NCBI GenBank assembly: GCA_039679385.1 | Contig: JBDKVB010000157.1 | Location: 1 to 64,000, forward strand | Direction: 5' to 3' | Origin: Armatimonadia bacterium | Lineage (GTDB): Bacteria; Armatimonadota; Zipacnadia; Zipacnadales; JABUFB01 | DNA length: 64,000 nt | In this document: piece after piece, positions 1 through 8,072 of the stretch | Layout: the number at the start of each line of letters is the position of its first letter | Position numbering within the stretch: position 1 is the first letter of the stretch | Program-made: the position numbers and the translations under genes | Notes under the pieces: model-generated | What the model was told of the DNA's origin: nothing | Databases searched by the model: none | The model's input: the letters and a program-made list of their open reading frames with translations, nothing else

Positions 1-30
1 CCCCAGGGGTATCCGGTCTGGCCGGCGCGC

Positions 31-60
31 CGTCTGCCCCCCTGGCCAGGGGGGCAGACG
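31..60. repeat. 30-base perfect palindrome
   Basis: Two 15-base arms (CGTCTGCCCCCCTGG and its exact complement) meet with no spacer. It lies downstream of the minus-strand Nudix gene and could form a GC-rich stem in RNA from either strand, but there is no T-run beside it. It may be a factor-independent terminator remnant or part of a dispersed intergenic element. Confidence 0.6.
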
Positions 61-118
61 GGCTCCCCCACACACCGTGGGGAATGACCCATCCTCCCAC
101 GCCCTTGCGCATCATACA

Positions 119-143
119 AGGGGGACACAGGGGGTGAGGTGCC
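119..143 (+). repeat. Dispersed G-rich intergenic repeat, copy 1
   Basis: The 16 bases CAGGGGGTGAGGTGCC at 128-143 recur exactly at 6807-6822, and both copies are preceded by a GGGGG run. Both copies lie outside genes. This looks like the conserved end of a dispersed intergenic repeat family; its function is unknown. Confidence 0.45.
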
Positions 144-160
144 GTTGCCTCTCCGCCGCC

Positions 161-640
161 TCAGTTGCAGTCGCCCAGATAGCAGGCGACCTCAGCCCCC
201 GTGTGCCAGGCCCACAGCCACTCCTTCAAAGCCTTCGGGTAGAGCCGAAAGTCGCCCAGCCTATCCAGCGGCAACCAGTCCACTCCGGTCTGGTAGCTGT
301 CCGGCCTTGGCCCTGTCTCCGGGGTCTGACCCTCCGCGATGCCTTGACCCTCCGCCAGGCTGCACACGAACATGAACTCGACCCGGTGCACCTCGCCGTC
401 ATACTCGGCGAACTCATGGCGACTGCCGAGGTACTCCCGCACCGCCACCAGGGGACCGATCTCCACCTCGGCCCCGATCTCCTCCCGACACTCGCGCCGC
501 AGGGCCTCGTGCAGAGTCTCTCCCGGCCGCTGACCGCCCCCGGGAAGCACGTACCAATCACCCCAGGGGTCCAGATTCCGCGTCACCAGCAGCTTGCCGT
601 CGCGGACGATAAGGGCCTTCGCCGAGTTGCGGACCGTCAT
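161..640 (-). CDS. Nudix hydrolase
   Basis: This 159-residue protein carries a complete Nudix box, GX5EX7REUXEEXGU, at residues 35-57 (GGGQRPGET ... RRECREEIGA). The family hydrolyses nucleoside diphosphates linked to another moiety; the substrate cannot be told from sequence. The ATG at 640 shares its A with the TGA stop of the upstream serine hydrolase, so the two are probably translationally coupled; a GTG one codon earlier is possible. It is the last gene of a three-gene minus-strand run (flavin reductase, serine hydrolase, Nudix). The size and single-domain layout are normal for small Nudix proteins. Confidence 0.9.
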   Translation of the reverse strand: MTVRNSAKALIVRDGKLLVTRNLDPWGDWYVLPGGGQRPGETLHEALRRECREEIGAEVEIGPLVAVREYLGSRHEFAEYDGEVHRVEFMFVCSLAEGQGIAEGQTPETGPRPDSYQTGVDWLPLDRLGDFRLYPKALKEWLWAWHTGAEVACYLGDCN

Positions 641-1737
641 CACCGGTACTCACTGATCCATGCCGCAGCGATGTTCGCGACCTGCCGCCGCAGCCGACTT
701 ACGTCGCGATCACGTCCCAGGTGCACGCGGTTCGTCAGCAGGATCACGTAGCCGTTCCTGGGCGGGTCGATCCACACCGAGGTTCCCGTGTAGCCGGTGT
801 GTCCCACACCACCTGCGGGGAAGATCTCGCCCCGCATCTGCGGCGTGTACCCGGTGTCGATGTCCCAGCCGAGGCCGCGAATCCCGTCCTCGATCTTCGT
901 CTGCGGGGTCATCATCGCCCGAATCGTTGCGGGCGAGAGAGGGAAGCGACCGCTGCGACCAACCTGTGATCCGAGGCGATCCAGCAGCGCCGACACGTAC
1001 CGGCTCAGATCCTGCGCCGTCGAGAACAGCCCGGCATTCCCGCCGGCGCCGTTCAGGAACCGCGCGTTCTCGTCATGCACGACGCCGCAGAGCACGCCCT
1101 CAGGATACTGCTCGGTCGAGGCGCAGCGAGCCACCAACTCCGGCGAGGGACAGAAGCACGTATCCTCCAGGCCCAGCGGGCCGAAGAGATGCTCCTGCAC
1201 ATACTCCTTCATGGGCTGCCCACTGACCGTCTCGATCACCGAGGTCACCACGATGTAGCCCAGGCAAGAGTAGCAGAAGGCCTCGCCCGGCGCGGTCTGC
1301 AGAGCGATCTGCGACAGGTCCGCGATCACAGCCGCCCGACGCTGCTCTCGGGGCATGTCCTCGCCGAAGTCGTGCAGGTAGTTGCGATAGGGCGGCACCC
1401 CCGAGGTGTGGGTGAGCAGGTGCCGGATCGCGATGTTCTCTCGACCCTCGGCGTCAAAGCCCGGCAGGAACCGTCGCACCGGGTCGTTGAGCACGATCTT
1501 CCCACTCTCGACCAGTTGCATGACTGCGGCAGCGGTCGCAATGGGCTTGCTTACGGAGGCAAGATCAAAGACGGTGTCCAGTTCCATCGGGCGGGGCTCC
1601 GGGACGATCTGGCGCTGCCCGAAGGCGCCGTGATACAGCACGCGGCTGCCCTTGCCCACGAGCACTACAGCACCCGGGATCTGACCTTCCTCAATGGCTC
1701 CCTGGATGGCCAGCTCCAGGTTCCTTGCGAAGTCCAT
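640..1737 (-). CDS. Serine hydrolase, beta-lactamase/penicillin-binding fold
   Basis: A 365-residue protein of the class C beta-lactamase-related family, which includes esterases, D-aminopeptidases and DD-peptidases. The nucleophile motif S61-V-S-K64 is clear, and a C-terminal GHTGYTG supplies the KTG-like box as HTG. The second motif reads YSC where Y-S-N is usual, so the Asn is replaced by Cys. There is no signal peptide, which suggests a cytoplasmic esterase or peptidase rather than a resistance enzyme. I prefer the ATG at 1737, about ten bases after GGAGGT; a GTG at 1749 overlaps that ribosome site. Confidence 0.87.
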   Translation of the reverse strand: MDFARNLELAIQGAIEEGQIPGAVVLVGKGSRVLYHGAFGQRQIVPEPRPMELDTVFDLASVSKPIATAAAVMQLVESGKIVLNDPVRRFLPGFDAEGRENIAIRHLLTHTSGVPPYRNYLHDFGEDMPREQRRAAVIADLSQIALQTAPGEAFCYSCLGYIVVTSVIETVSGQPMKEYVQEHLFGPLGLEDTCFCPSPELVARCASTEQYPEGVLCGVVHDENARFLNGAGGNAGLFSTAQDLSRYVSALLDRLGSQVGRSGRFPLSPATIRAMMTPQTKIEDGIRGLGWDIDTGYTPQMRGEIFPAGGVGHTGYTGTSVWIDPPRNGYVILLTNRVHLGRDRDVSRLRRQVANIAAAWISEYR

Positions 1738-1791
1738 GTTTCTACCCACCTCCGGCGGGGTTCGGTCGCTTGGTGTGGTCCTGACCTGCGG

Positions 1792-2334
1792 CTACTTGCC
1801 GAAGCGCTTTGCGAAGTCGGGGCTGCAGTGCGCCGCCACGACCTCGCCGAAGTACAGCCGGTGAAAGTCGCCCTTGGGATAGCAGCCGTCGCAGACTGAG
1901 GCGTCCGTCTGGGCCGGGATCAGGTCATTGAAGCTGAGGGTCTTGCACTCGTAGGCCAGCCCGCACTCGGCGATGTACGGCGACCGCAGGCTCTCACACT
2001 GCGCCGCCACCGCGGTGAGGCTACACTCCGCGAACTTGTCGTAGTCCCGTCCCGACTTGGAGCCGCAGAAGGCCAGCGCCTCCGCCTGCTCAGGGAAGGG
2101 CACGTTCACCGTGAAATCGCCCGTGGTGTTGATGCAGCCATAGGTGTACCGCGAGGGGCGCACCAGCACAGTAAAGACCTTGCGACCCCAGATGACGCCC
2201 AGTTGCCCCCATCCAATGGTCATCGTGTTCGGCCGTCCCTTGTCGTCCACCGAAACTAGTAGCACTCCTCCCTTGTTGAAGGAGTCGCACAGTTGTGCAA
2301 AATAGCGGTCATAGGCAACGCTGATACGTTCCAT
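1792..2334 (-). CDS. Flavin reductase-like FMN-binding protein
   Basis: A 180-residue protein resembling the flavin reductase-like split-barrel family: the N-terminal part has SVDDKGRPNTMTIGWGQ, followed by a conserved VRPSRYTY stretch and NTTGDFTVNVP. Members bind FMN and often act as NAD(P)H:flavin oxidoreductases. Several Cys residues in the second half (CDGCYPKGD) are typical of a subgroup. The ATG at 2334 follows GGAGGGCAAGGAA; the open frame extends upstream to 2613 without family similarity and was not used. It is the first gene of a minus-strand run with the serine hydrolase and the Nudix gene. Confidence 0.85.
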   Translation of the reverse strand: MERISVAYDRYFAQLCDSFNKGGVLLVSVDDKGRPNTMTIGWGQLGVIWGRKVFTVLVRPSRYTYGCINTTGDFTVNVPFPEQAEALAFCGSKSGRDYDKFAECSLTAVAAQCESLRSPYIAECGLAYECKTLSFNDLIPAQTDASVCDGCYPKGDFHRLYFGEVVAAHCSPDFAKRFGK

Positions 2335-2840
2335 TTCCTTGCCCTCCAGGAGCCCATAGAATGGCGTTCTGCTTCCGCATGAGTGCCCCGTTCTCCTCCT
2401 GAGGGCCGCAAGTCCGGGGCTTCGGGCGCCGAATCGGCAGCCCTTGACGCTTCCTTCCCGGTGACGTAGAATACCGCTGCGATAGCCCGAAGGTCCCAGG
2501 TACGATGGTGGCGGGCGTCGCAATGTCGGGGGCGAAGCAGCCCTCAGAGTGTGACGATGGAATCCAGCACAGACCCAGCTCATAGTACGGAAGCGTTGCC
2601 AGACAACGCTCACTTATCTCGCCCACGCCGAAGCGTCCCGTGGACCTGCTCAGGTGCACGCGGGAGGCTGGTGCCTTGAGCTAGCTATCTAGTGGCTAGT
2701 GAGAGACGCCTGTGCCCCCGCCTGCTAACTGATCAGGCGGTTTTTTTGGTGTCTGGTGGAGCCCCTCCGCCTCACCTGCCCTTACCACGGACTACAGCTT
2801 CGTATGCTTGGGCACGTGGAAGGAAGGGGGGCGAGCAGCC
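2335..2840 (+). other. 506-base gap: divergent promoter/leader region
   Basis: No protein gene is supported here. The plus-strand half ends in a T-rich intrinsic terminator (2718-2747) about 100 bases before the metal-transport gene pair, so it may be a transcribed leader. I could not match it to a riboswitch class I know, including the Mg2+ M-box and the Mn2+ yybP-ykoY type. Confidence 0.4.
2718..2747 (+). terminator. Intrinsic terminator or attenuator before the metal-transport pair
   Basis: The stem CCGCCTG/CAGGCGG has a 9-base loop and is followed directly by seven T residues. It ends 93 bases before the start of the PRC/MgtE_N/CBS gene and has no coding sequence just upstream on this strand, so it may act as a leader attenuator. 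An upstream CAGG...CGGG segment (2651-2664) could pair with the left arm as a competing structure. Confidence 0.7.
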
Positions 2841-4115
2841 ATGGTGTTCTTCGCCGACGCCTATCTGTCTGCCATGCTTCGCTACGGAGTCTTCTCCGCG
2901 GAGGGAAAGCCCATCGGGACGCTTGACGACCTGCTGGTGCGGCCCCACGAGCGCTTCCCCGAGGTGGCACACGTAGCAGTCCGAGTCAAGGGCGACAAAG
3001 AGCTCCTCTACGTCCCCTGGTCTGCCGTCCGCACAGCTTCCCAGGAAGGCATCCGCCTCGTGCCCTCCTACAATCCCGCTACCCAGTCCAGACCCGATCC
3101 CGACGAGATAAGCCTGCGCCACGACCTGCTGGACAAACAGATCGTCGACGTCTCCGGCAAGCGCCTGGTGCGAGTCCACGACCTCAAGCTGGGCGCCGTC
3201 GGCTCGCGAGTCCTGCTCACCCATGCCGACGTCGGTGGCCGCGGAATCCTGCGGCGGATGGGCTGGGAGCACTTCGCCCTCGGCCTCTGCCGCTTCCTCC
3301 ATATCCACTTCCCCGAGCGTCTCATCGCCTGGGAGCACCTCCAGACGCCCTCCGGGGCCGGTGAACTCCATGCCGATCGCTCGCAGGACGGCCTGCGTCA
3401 CATGCATCCCGCTGACCTCGCCGACATCGCCGAGGAGCTCAGCGCACCCGAACGGGCCGCCTTCCTCGTCGCCATGGATGACGAGGTCGCTGCCGATGCG
3501 ATGCAGGAGATGGAGCCTGAGGCGCAGGTCGCCGTCGTCAACGAGATGAGCGACCAGGACGCCTCCGACCTGATCGACGAGATGGACCCCGATGCCGGCG
3601 CAGACCTCCTCGCAGACCTCCCCGAGGAACGCGCCAATGCCCTCCTCGACCTCATGGAGCCCGAGGAAGCGGCCGACCTGCGGATGCTGCTGTCCTTCCC
3701 TGAGGACTCGGCTGGTGGCCTCATGACCATCGGTCAGGTATCGATTCCCGCCTCGACCACGGCCGCCGAAGCGCTCGAGATGGTTCGCGAGCAGGCTCGT
3801 GAGGTCGAGACCCTCTACTACGTCTACGCCCTGGACGACGAGGGACGCCTTGTCGGCGCCCTTTCACTTCGGGAGCTCATCATTGCCGACCGCAGCGCAC
3901 GGGTCGAGGACCTCATGTCTCGGCGTGTGGTCAGCGTCACCCTGGACACCAAGCAGCAGGATGTGGCGCACGTCTCCGCTCACTACAACCTCCTGGCCGT
4001 TCCGGTGGTGGATGACCAGGGACGGCTCAAGGGCATCGTCACTTCCGACGACGCCATCGACGCCGTCATTCCCACCTCCTGGAAGAAGCGCATCCCGAAG
4101 GCTTTCGCTTCCTGA
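2841..4115 (+). CDS. Soluble PRC-barrel / MgtE N-domain / CBS-pair protein
   Basis: This 424-residue protein has two PRC-barrel-like segments (about residues 8-75 and 86-145), an MgtE intracellular N domain rich in acidic residues (about 187-295), and a CBS pair (about 298-415). In MgtE channels the N and CBS domains sense cytosolic Mg2+ and gate the membrane part. Here the membrane domain is missing; the chain ends at the second CBS domain. The ATG at 2841 follows GGAAGGAAGGGG at suitable spacing. An NRAMP-type transporter follows 82 bases later on the same strand, so this protein may be its Mg2+-responsive regulator; that role is inferred from context. Confidence 0.85.
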   Translation: MVFFADAYLSAMLRYGVFSAEGKPIGTLDDLLVRPHERFPEVAHVAVRVKGDKELLYVPWSAVRTASQEGIRLVPSYNPATQSRPDPDEISLRHDLLDKQIVDVSGKRLVRVHDLKLGAVGSRVLLTHADVGGRGILRRMGWEHFALGLCRFLHIHFPERLIAWEHLQTPSGAGELHADRSQDGLRHMHPADLADIAEELSAPERAAFLVAMDDEVAADAMQEMEPEAQVAVVNEMSDQDASDLIDEMDPDAGADLLADLPEERANALLDLMEPEEAADLRMLLSFPEDSAGGLMTIGQVSIPASTTAAEALEMVREQAREVETLYYVYALDDEGRLVGALSLRELIIADRSARVEDLMSRRVVSVTLDTKQQDVAHVSAHYNLLAVPVVDDQGRLKGIVTSDDAIDAVIPTSWKKRIPKAFAS

Positions 4116-4197
4116 TCGGCCTTCGGGGTACCTCAGTGCGCCGCTGACGCCTGCCGTCTACGGTCTCACCGCATCACAGGAAATCCAGGTATCGCCC

Positions 4198-5460
4198 ATG
4201 CGTTCCCCATTCCCAAGCAGCAATCGCCGCTGGCGTCGGCTGACGGCCCTTCTAGCCATCGCCGGCCCGGGAATCATCACCGCCACCGTCGACAATGATG
4301 CCGGCGGAGTCGCAACCTACTCCCTCGCGGGCGGCAACTACGGCTACGGCCACCTCTGGGCGCTGATCCCGATCGGCGTCCTGCTGTTCATCATCCAGGA
4401 GATGTCGGCACGCCTCGGGGCCATGACGGGGAAGGGCCTCGCGGACCTGATCCGCGAGAACTTCGGCCTGCGCATGACGTTCTGGTTGCTGCTGGGCGTG
4501 ACCCTGACGAACCTCACCAACACCATGGGCGAGTTCGCCGGCGTCGCCTCCGCGGCGGAGATCTTCGGGCTGTCTCGCTACATCGCTGTGCCGCTCTCTG
4601 CGGTCTTCGTGTGGGTTGTCGTGGTCCGGGGCAACTACAAGTCGGTCGAGAAGGTCTTTTTCGCCGCTTGCCTGATCTACCTGGCCTACCCGATCTCCGG
4701 CATCCTGGCCAAGCCCGACTGGAAACCCGTCCTGCACAGCCTGGTCGTCCCCGGCTGGGAGCTGTCCGCCGGCTATGTCATGATGCTCATCGGCATCGTC
4801 GGCACCACCATCGCACCCTGGATGCAGTTCTACCAGCAGGCTGCCGTTGTCGACAAAGGCATCACGGCCAAGGACTACAAGTACACTCGGCTGGATGTCC
4901 TCGTCGGGTGTGTGTTCGCGGTCATCATCGTCCTCTTCATCATGGTGACGTGCTCTGCGACCATCCACGCAGCGGGCAAGAGCGTCGAGTCGGTCGAGGA
5001 CGCTGCTCAGGCTCTGTTCCCGCTGGCCGGTCCTTACTGCGCCGGCCTCTTCGCCTTCGGACTCCTGAACGCGTCGCTGTTCGCGGCGTCGATCTTGCCC
5101 TTGGCGACCGCCTACCAGCTCTGCGAGGGCATCGGCTGGGAGCGCGGCCTGGACCACAGCTTCCGCGAGGCGCCCGCGTTCTACACCACTTACACCGCTC
5201 TCATCGTCCTCGGTGCCGGTCTGGTGCTGCTGCCGAACGCTCCTCTGCTCAAGATCATGTACCTGTCCCAGGTGCTCAACGGCGTCTTGCTGCCCTTGGT
5301 GCTGGTCTTCATGCTGCGGCTCATCAACGACCCCGGGCTGATGGGTGACCACACGAACTCGCGCGTGTATAATGTGCTCAGTTGGGCCTGCGTCGTGGCG
5401 GTGTCGCTCATGTCGGCGTACCTGGCGGTCGCGACAATCTTCCCGTCCCTGGGGCAGTAG
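4198..5460 (+). CDS. NRAMP-family divalent metal transporter with altered metal site
   Basis: A 420-residue multi-pass membrane protein of the SLC11/NRAMP family, about 11 hydrophobic segments. Helix 1 begins GPGIITATVDNDAGG: the Asp of the DPGN motif is kept (D34), but the rest reads DAGG. Helix 6 reads GTTIAPW where classical Mn2+/Fe2+ transporters have GATVMPH, so the metal-binding Met is Ala206 and the His is Trp208. Loss of that Met is a hallmark of NRAMP branches with other substrates, such as the Mg2+-transporting NRAMP-related group. Pairing with an MgtE-type sensor protein supports Mg2+ as a possible substrate. The ATG at 4198 was chosen because the upstream frame overlaps the previous gene. 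Confidence 0.88.
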   Translation: MRSPFPSSNRRWRRLTALLAIAGPGIITATVDNDAGGVATYSLAGGNYGYGHLWALIPIGVLLFIIQEMSARLGAMTGKGLADLIRENFGLRMTFWLLLGVTLTNLTNTMGEFAGVASAAEIFGLSRYIAVPLSAVFVWVVVVRGNYKSVEKVFFAACLIYLAYPISGILAKPDWKPVLHSLVVPGWELSAGYVMMLIGIVGTTIAPWMQFYQQAAVVDKGITAKDYKYTRLDVLVGCVFAVIIVLFIMVTCSATIHAAGKSVESVEDAAQALFPLAGPYCAGLFAFGLLNASLFAASILPLATAYQLCEGIGWERGLDHSFREAPAFYTTYTALIVLGAGLVLLPNAPLLKIMYLSQVLNGVLLPLVLVFMLRLINDPGLMGDHTNSRVYNVLSWACVVAVSLMSAYLAVATIFPSLGQ

Positions 5461-5538
5461 CGGCCCTAACTCCCTGTCCTGCAATGTTCGCCGGGCCTGT
5501 CCTGTCAGGTCCCGCGCTCCTTTGATTGGTCACCTTCC

Positions 5539-6624
5539 ATGCGCTTTCTGCTCAGTGGTTACTACGGCTTCGGCAACGCGGGGGATGAGGCTGTCCTGGC
5601 TTCGCTCCTTCAGGGCCTGCGACAGCGTTTCCCCGAGGCCGAGCTGTGCGTTCTGTCCTCCGCTCCCGGGACCACCAGCAACCTCTACGGGGTCGAGGCG
5701 GCGCAGCGCTGGTCTGTGGCCGAGGTCTGGCGTGCTCTGGGGCGATCCGACCTGCTGATTCAGGGCGGCGGAAGCCTCCTCCAAGACGCCACGAGCAAGG
5801 TCTCGCCGGTCTACTATCTGGGAATCCTGCGAATGGCTCGGCTGCGCCGGGTCCCCAGTGTCATCTTCGCCCAGGGCTTCGGTCCACTGAACACTTCGGT
5901 CCTCCGCCGCTGGGCCGCGAGCGAGTTCCGCCGGGCTGCTGCCGTCACCCTACGTGATGCAGCCTCCGTCGAGCAGGTCCGCAGCCTTCCAGTCACTTCG
6001 CCCGAGCCGACTCTGGTGGGTGATCCGGCTGTCCTGCTGGAGCCTGATCTCGATGCGGCTCGCACCTCCCTGCGTGAGGCGGAAGTCGATCTATCAGCCG
6101 GGTATGCCCTCCTGACCTTGCGCCAGTGGCCGCAGACGGAGCAGGTCGTGGAGGCCTGTGGCCAACTGGTGCGCCACCTGCACAACGCCCACGGGCTGGA
6201 GACGGTGCTGGTGCCCTTCCAGGAGCCGGAGGATCTCGCGCCCTTGCAGCAGGTTGTCTCCGCAAGCCCCGGCGCACATCTGCTCACGGGTCTGGGCCGT
6301 CCGCAGCACTTCGTCGGACTGGTGTCCCTGGCCAGACTCGCGGTGTGCATGAGGCTGCACGGGATCATCTTTGCCGCCGGGCAGCAGGTGCCCGCGATCG
6401 GTCTCTCCTATGACCCCAAACTCGACGCTTTCGCTGCCCGGGCGGGGCAGCCGGTGCTTGCCTGCGGGTCCTGCACCGGCGACGCGCTTTGTGCTGTCGT
6501 CGATTCGGCCCTGACCCAGGCCCAGACGAAGGCGGCCGACCGTGCTGTTGCGGCCGCCGAGGTGCGCAGCGCCGCCGAGACTGCCTTCGAGGTCCTTGCC
6601 GAGGTCGTGAAGGGCCTACGCTGA
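5539..6624 (+). CDS. csaB: Polysaccharide pyruvyl transferase CsaB
   Basis: A 361-residue protein matching the CsaB/pyruvyl transferase family: the N-terminus SGYYGFGNAGDEAVLAS, the QGGGSLLQD motif, the AQGFGPL stretch and the C-terminal RLHGIIFA are characteristic. CsaB transfers pyruvate from phosphoenolpyruvate to a cell-wall-associated polysaccharide that then anchors SLH-domain proteins. It lies 78 bases after the NRAMP gene on the same strand but has no obvious functional tie to it. Presence of CsaB in a lipid-A-producing cell suggests an SLH-anchored envelope, as in Thermus or Negativicutes. No signal peptide or membrane segment is seen. Confidence 0.9.
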   Translation: MRFLLSGYYGFGNAGDEAVLASLLQGLRQRFPEAELCVLSSAPGTTSNLYGVEAAQRWSVAEVWRALGRSDLLIQGGGSLLQDATSKVSPVYYLGILRMARLRRVPSVIFAQGFGPLNTSVLRRWAASEFRRAAAVTLRDAASVEQVRSLPVTSPEPTLVGDPAVLLEPDLDAARTSLREAEVDLSAGYALLTLRQWPQTEQVVEACGQLVRHLHNAHGLETVLVPFQEPEDLAPLQQVVSASPGAHLLTGLGRPQHFVGLVSLARLAVCMRLHGIIFAAGQQVPAIGLSYDPKLDAFAARAGQPVLACGSCTGDALCAVVDSALTQAQTKAADRAVAAAEVRSAAETAFEVLAEVVKGLR

Positions 6625-6746
6625 CCCCGGCGATGCTCACCTGCCGCGGTCGCTTAGCTCCCGCCTTTCCAAAGTTGCGAGCGGACGCCTGGCTTTCGCT
6701 CACCCAAGGCGGCGAGTCGCTATCGCTCCTGGTCTACGGGGTGCCG

Positions 6747-6822
6747 TGCCTTTGCCGTAATCCTCTGCCTTTGCCGTTTCCCCCTCGCCACCGCGTGGAG
6801 AGGGGGCAGGGGGTGAGGTGCC
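6747..6822. repeat. Direct repeats plus dispersed intergenic repeat, copy 2
   Basis: The 12 bases TGCCTTTGCCGT occur twice (6747-6758 and 6766-6777). They are followed by an inverted CCCTCGCC ... GGAGAGGGGG segment and the 16-base core CAGGGGGTGAGGTGCC, identical to 128-143. This is a second copy of a dispersed intergenic element in the 294-base gap before queD. Confidence 0.5.
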
Positions 6823-6835
6823 CTTTGCGGTCGGC

Positions 6836-6865
6836 TTGACAGCCGGCTTCGCGCCCTGTTAGCCT
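6836..6865 (+). promoter_or_regulatory. Possible sigma-70 type promoter for queD-queC
   Basis: A perfect TTGACA at 6836-6841 is followed after 17-18 bases by TTAGCCT, a weak -10 candidate. It lies about 55 bases before the queD start. The -35 box is convincing; the -10 is not. Confidence 0.4.
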
Positions 6866-6918
6866 TGCTCGACGACCGGACCCTTCGTGAGATCACGCCC
6901 CTTCGAGGTGGGGATGCG

Positions 6919-7290
6919 ATGTACGAGTTGATTGTCGAACGCAGCTTCTCGGCCGCACACCGACTGTGCGACTACGACGGCCCGTGTGCCCGATTGCACG
7001 GCCACAACTACCGCGTTGAGTGCAGTCTCGTCGGCGAGGAGCTCGCGGGCAATGGAATGCTGATGGACTTCGGCGAGATCAAGACCTTCTGCGACGAGAT
7101 CCTCGACGCCCTGGATCACCAGTGCCTGAACGAGTTGGCACCCTTCACCGAGCAGAACCCGACCTCCGAGAACCTTGCACGGTACCTCTTTGAGCAGATG
7201 GAGTCGGCCCTGGCCGACAGGCCGGTGCACATGGGGTATGTGCGGGTGTGGGAGACGGCGGGGCAGTCTGCCGTGTACCGAAAGGGGTAG
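6919..7290 (+). CDS. queD: 6-carboxy-5,6,7,8-tetrahydropterin synthase QueD
   Basis: A 123-residue QueD/PTPS-family enzyme that converts 7,8-dihydroneopterin triphosphate to 6-carboxytetrahydropterin, the second step in queuosine precursor synthesis. The zinc ligands H14, H27 and H29 are in place (SAAHRL and LHGHNY), the catalytic Cys is C23, and PTSENLA carries the conserved Glu. Length is normal. The ATG at 6919 follows GAGGTGGGG; the open frame extends 18 codons upstream without family similarity. queC follows two bases after the stop, forming a two-gene operon; queE, queF and folE are not in this window. Confidence 0.93.
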   Translation: MYELIVERSFSAAHRLCDYDGPCARLHGHNYRVECSLVGEELAGNGMLMDFGEIKTFCDEILDALDHQCLNELAPFTEQNPTSENLARYLFEQMESALADRPVHMGYVRVWETAGQSAVYRKG

Positions 7291-7292
7291 AC

Positions 7293-7973
7293 ATGAGGGC
7301 CCTCACGCTGCTCTCCGGCGGGCTGGATTCCGTCGTCGCGACCTGGGCTGCCCGACGCGATCACGAGATCGTCGCCGCCCTCACCTTCGACTATGGTCAG
7401 CAGGCTCGGGTGCGGGAAATCGACGCCGCCCGACGAGTTGCCGGTCTGCTCGACTGCCGTCACGAGGTCATCGAGTTGCCCTGGCTGGCGGCCCTTGGCG
7501 GAAGTGCGCTGACGGAGGCCTCGGCGGAGATCCCCTCACTGCCCGCGGAGCAACTGGACGACGCTGAGGCAGCCGCGGAGACCGCTCAGGCCGTGTGGGT
7601 GCCGAATCGCAACGGGGTCTTCGTGAACATCGCCGCCGCCTATGCCGAGGTGCTGGACGTGGGGGCAATCGTGTGCGGGTTCAATGTGGAGGAGGGCGCG
7701 ACCTTCCCCGACAATACCCCGGAGTTCATGGACGCTGCCGCCCGGTTCTTCGCGCTGTCCACGATGCGCCGGCCCCGGCTCCTCAGCCCCACGGTCACCC
7801 TCACCAAGTCGCAGATAGTGCAGCTCGGGCTCGAACTCGGTGCGCCCCTGGAACACGTGTGGAGCTGCTACCGTGGTGACGAGCAGCCCTGCTGGCGCTG
7901 CGAGTCCTGCCGGCGGCTGAAGAGAGCCCTGAGCACCGCCGGGGTCTGGGAACGCTGGCTCGCCGAGCGCTGA
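7293..7973 (+). CDS. queC: 7-cyano-7-deazaguanine synthase QueC
   Basis: A 226-residue QueC that converts 7-carboxy-7-deazaguanine to preQ0 using ATP and ammonia. The PP-loop SGGLDS sits at residues 8-13, TFDYGQQ follows, and the C-terminal zinc cluster reads CYRGDEQPCWRCESC. It starts two bases after the queD stop with GGGG just upstream, so the two are surely co-transcribed. An intrinsic-type hairpin follows the stop. Length and motifs are normal. Confidence 0.94.
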   Translation: MRALTLLSGGLDSVVATWAARRDHEIVAALTFDYGQQARVREIDAARRVAGLLDCRHEVIELPWLAALGGSALTEASAEIPSLPAEQLDDAEAAAETAQAVWVPNRNGVFVNIAAAYAEVLDVGAIVCGFNVEEGATFPDNTPEFMDAAARFFALSTMRRPRLLSPTVTLTKSQIVQLGLELGAPLEHVWSCYRGDEQPCWRCESCRRLKRALSTAGVWERWLAER

Positions 7974-7998
7974 CGGACGCCGGACCTACAGTCACAGA

Positions 7999-8031
7999 AA
8001 AGGCCCGCGGGGAATCTCCTCGCGGGCCTTT
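7999..8031. terminator. Bidirectional terminator between queC and ftsZ
   Basis: The arms AAAGGCCCGCG and CGCGGGCCTTT enclose an 11-base loop between convergent queC and ftsZ. A-rich sequence on one side and TTTGGTTT on the other let it serve both strands. Confidence 0.8.
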
Positions 8032-8072
8032 GGTTTGCGTGGGTATGTGCGCCTTCGCCTGCTGCGCTCTGC

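Noticed and set aside
4252-5484. Long open frame of about 410 codons on the minus strand opposite the NRAMP gene
   Set aside because: Low-complexity Asp/Gln/Arg-rich translation typical of the antisense of a high-GC gene; no family motifs and no ribosome site.
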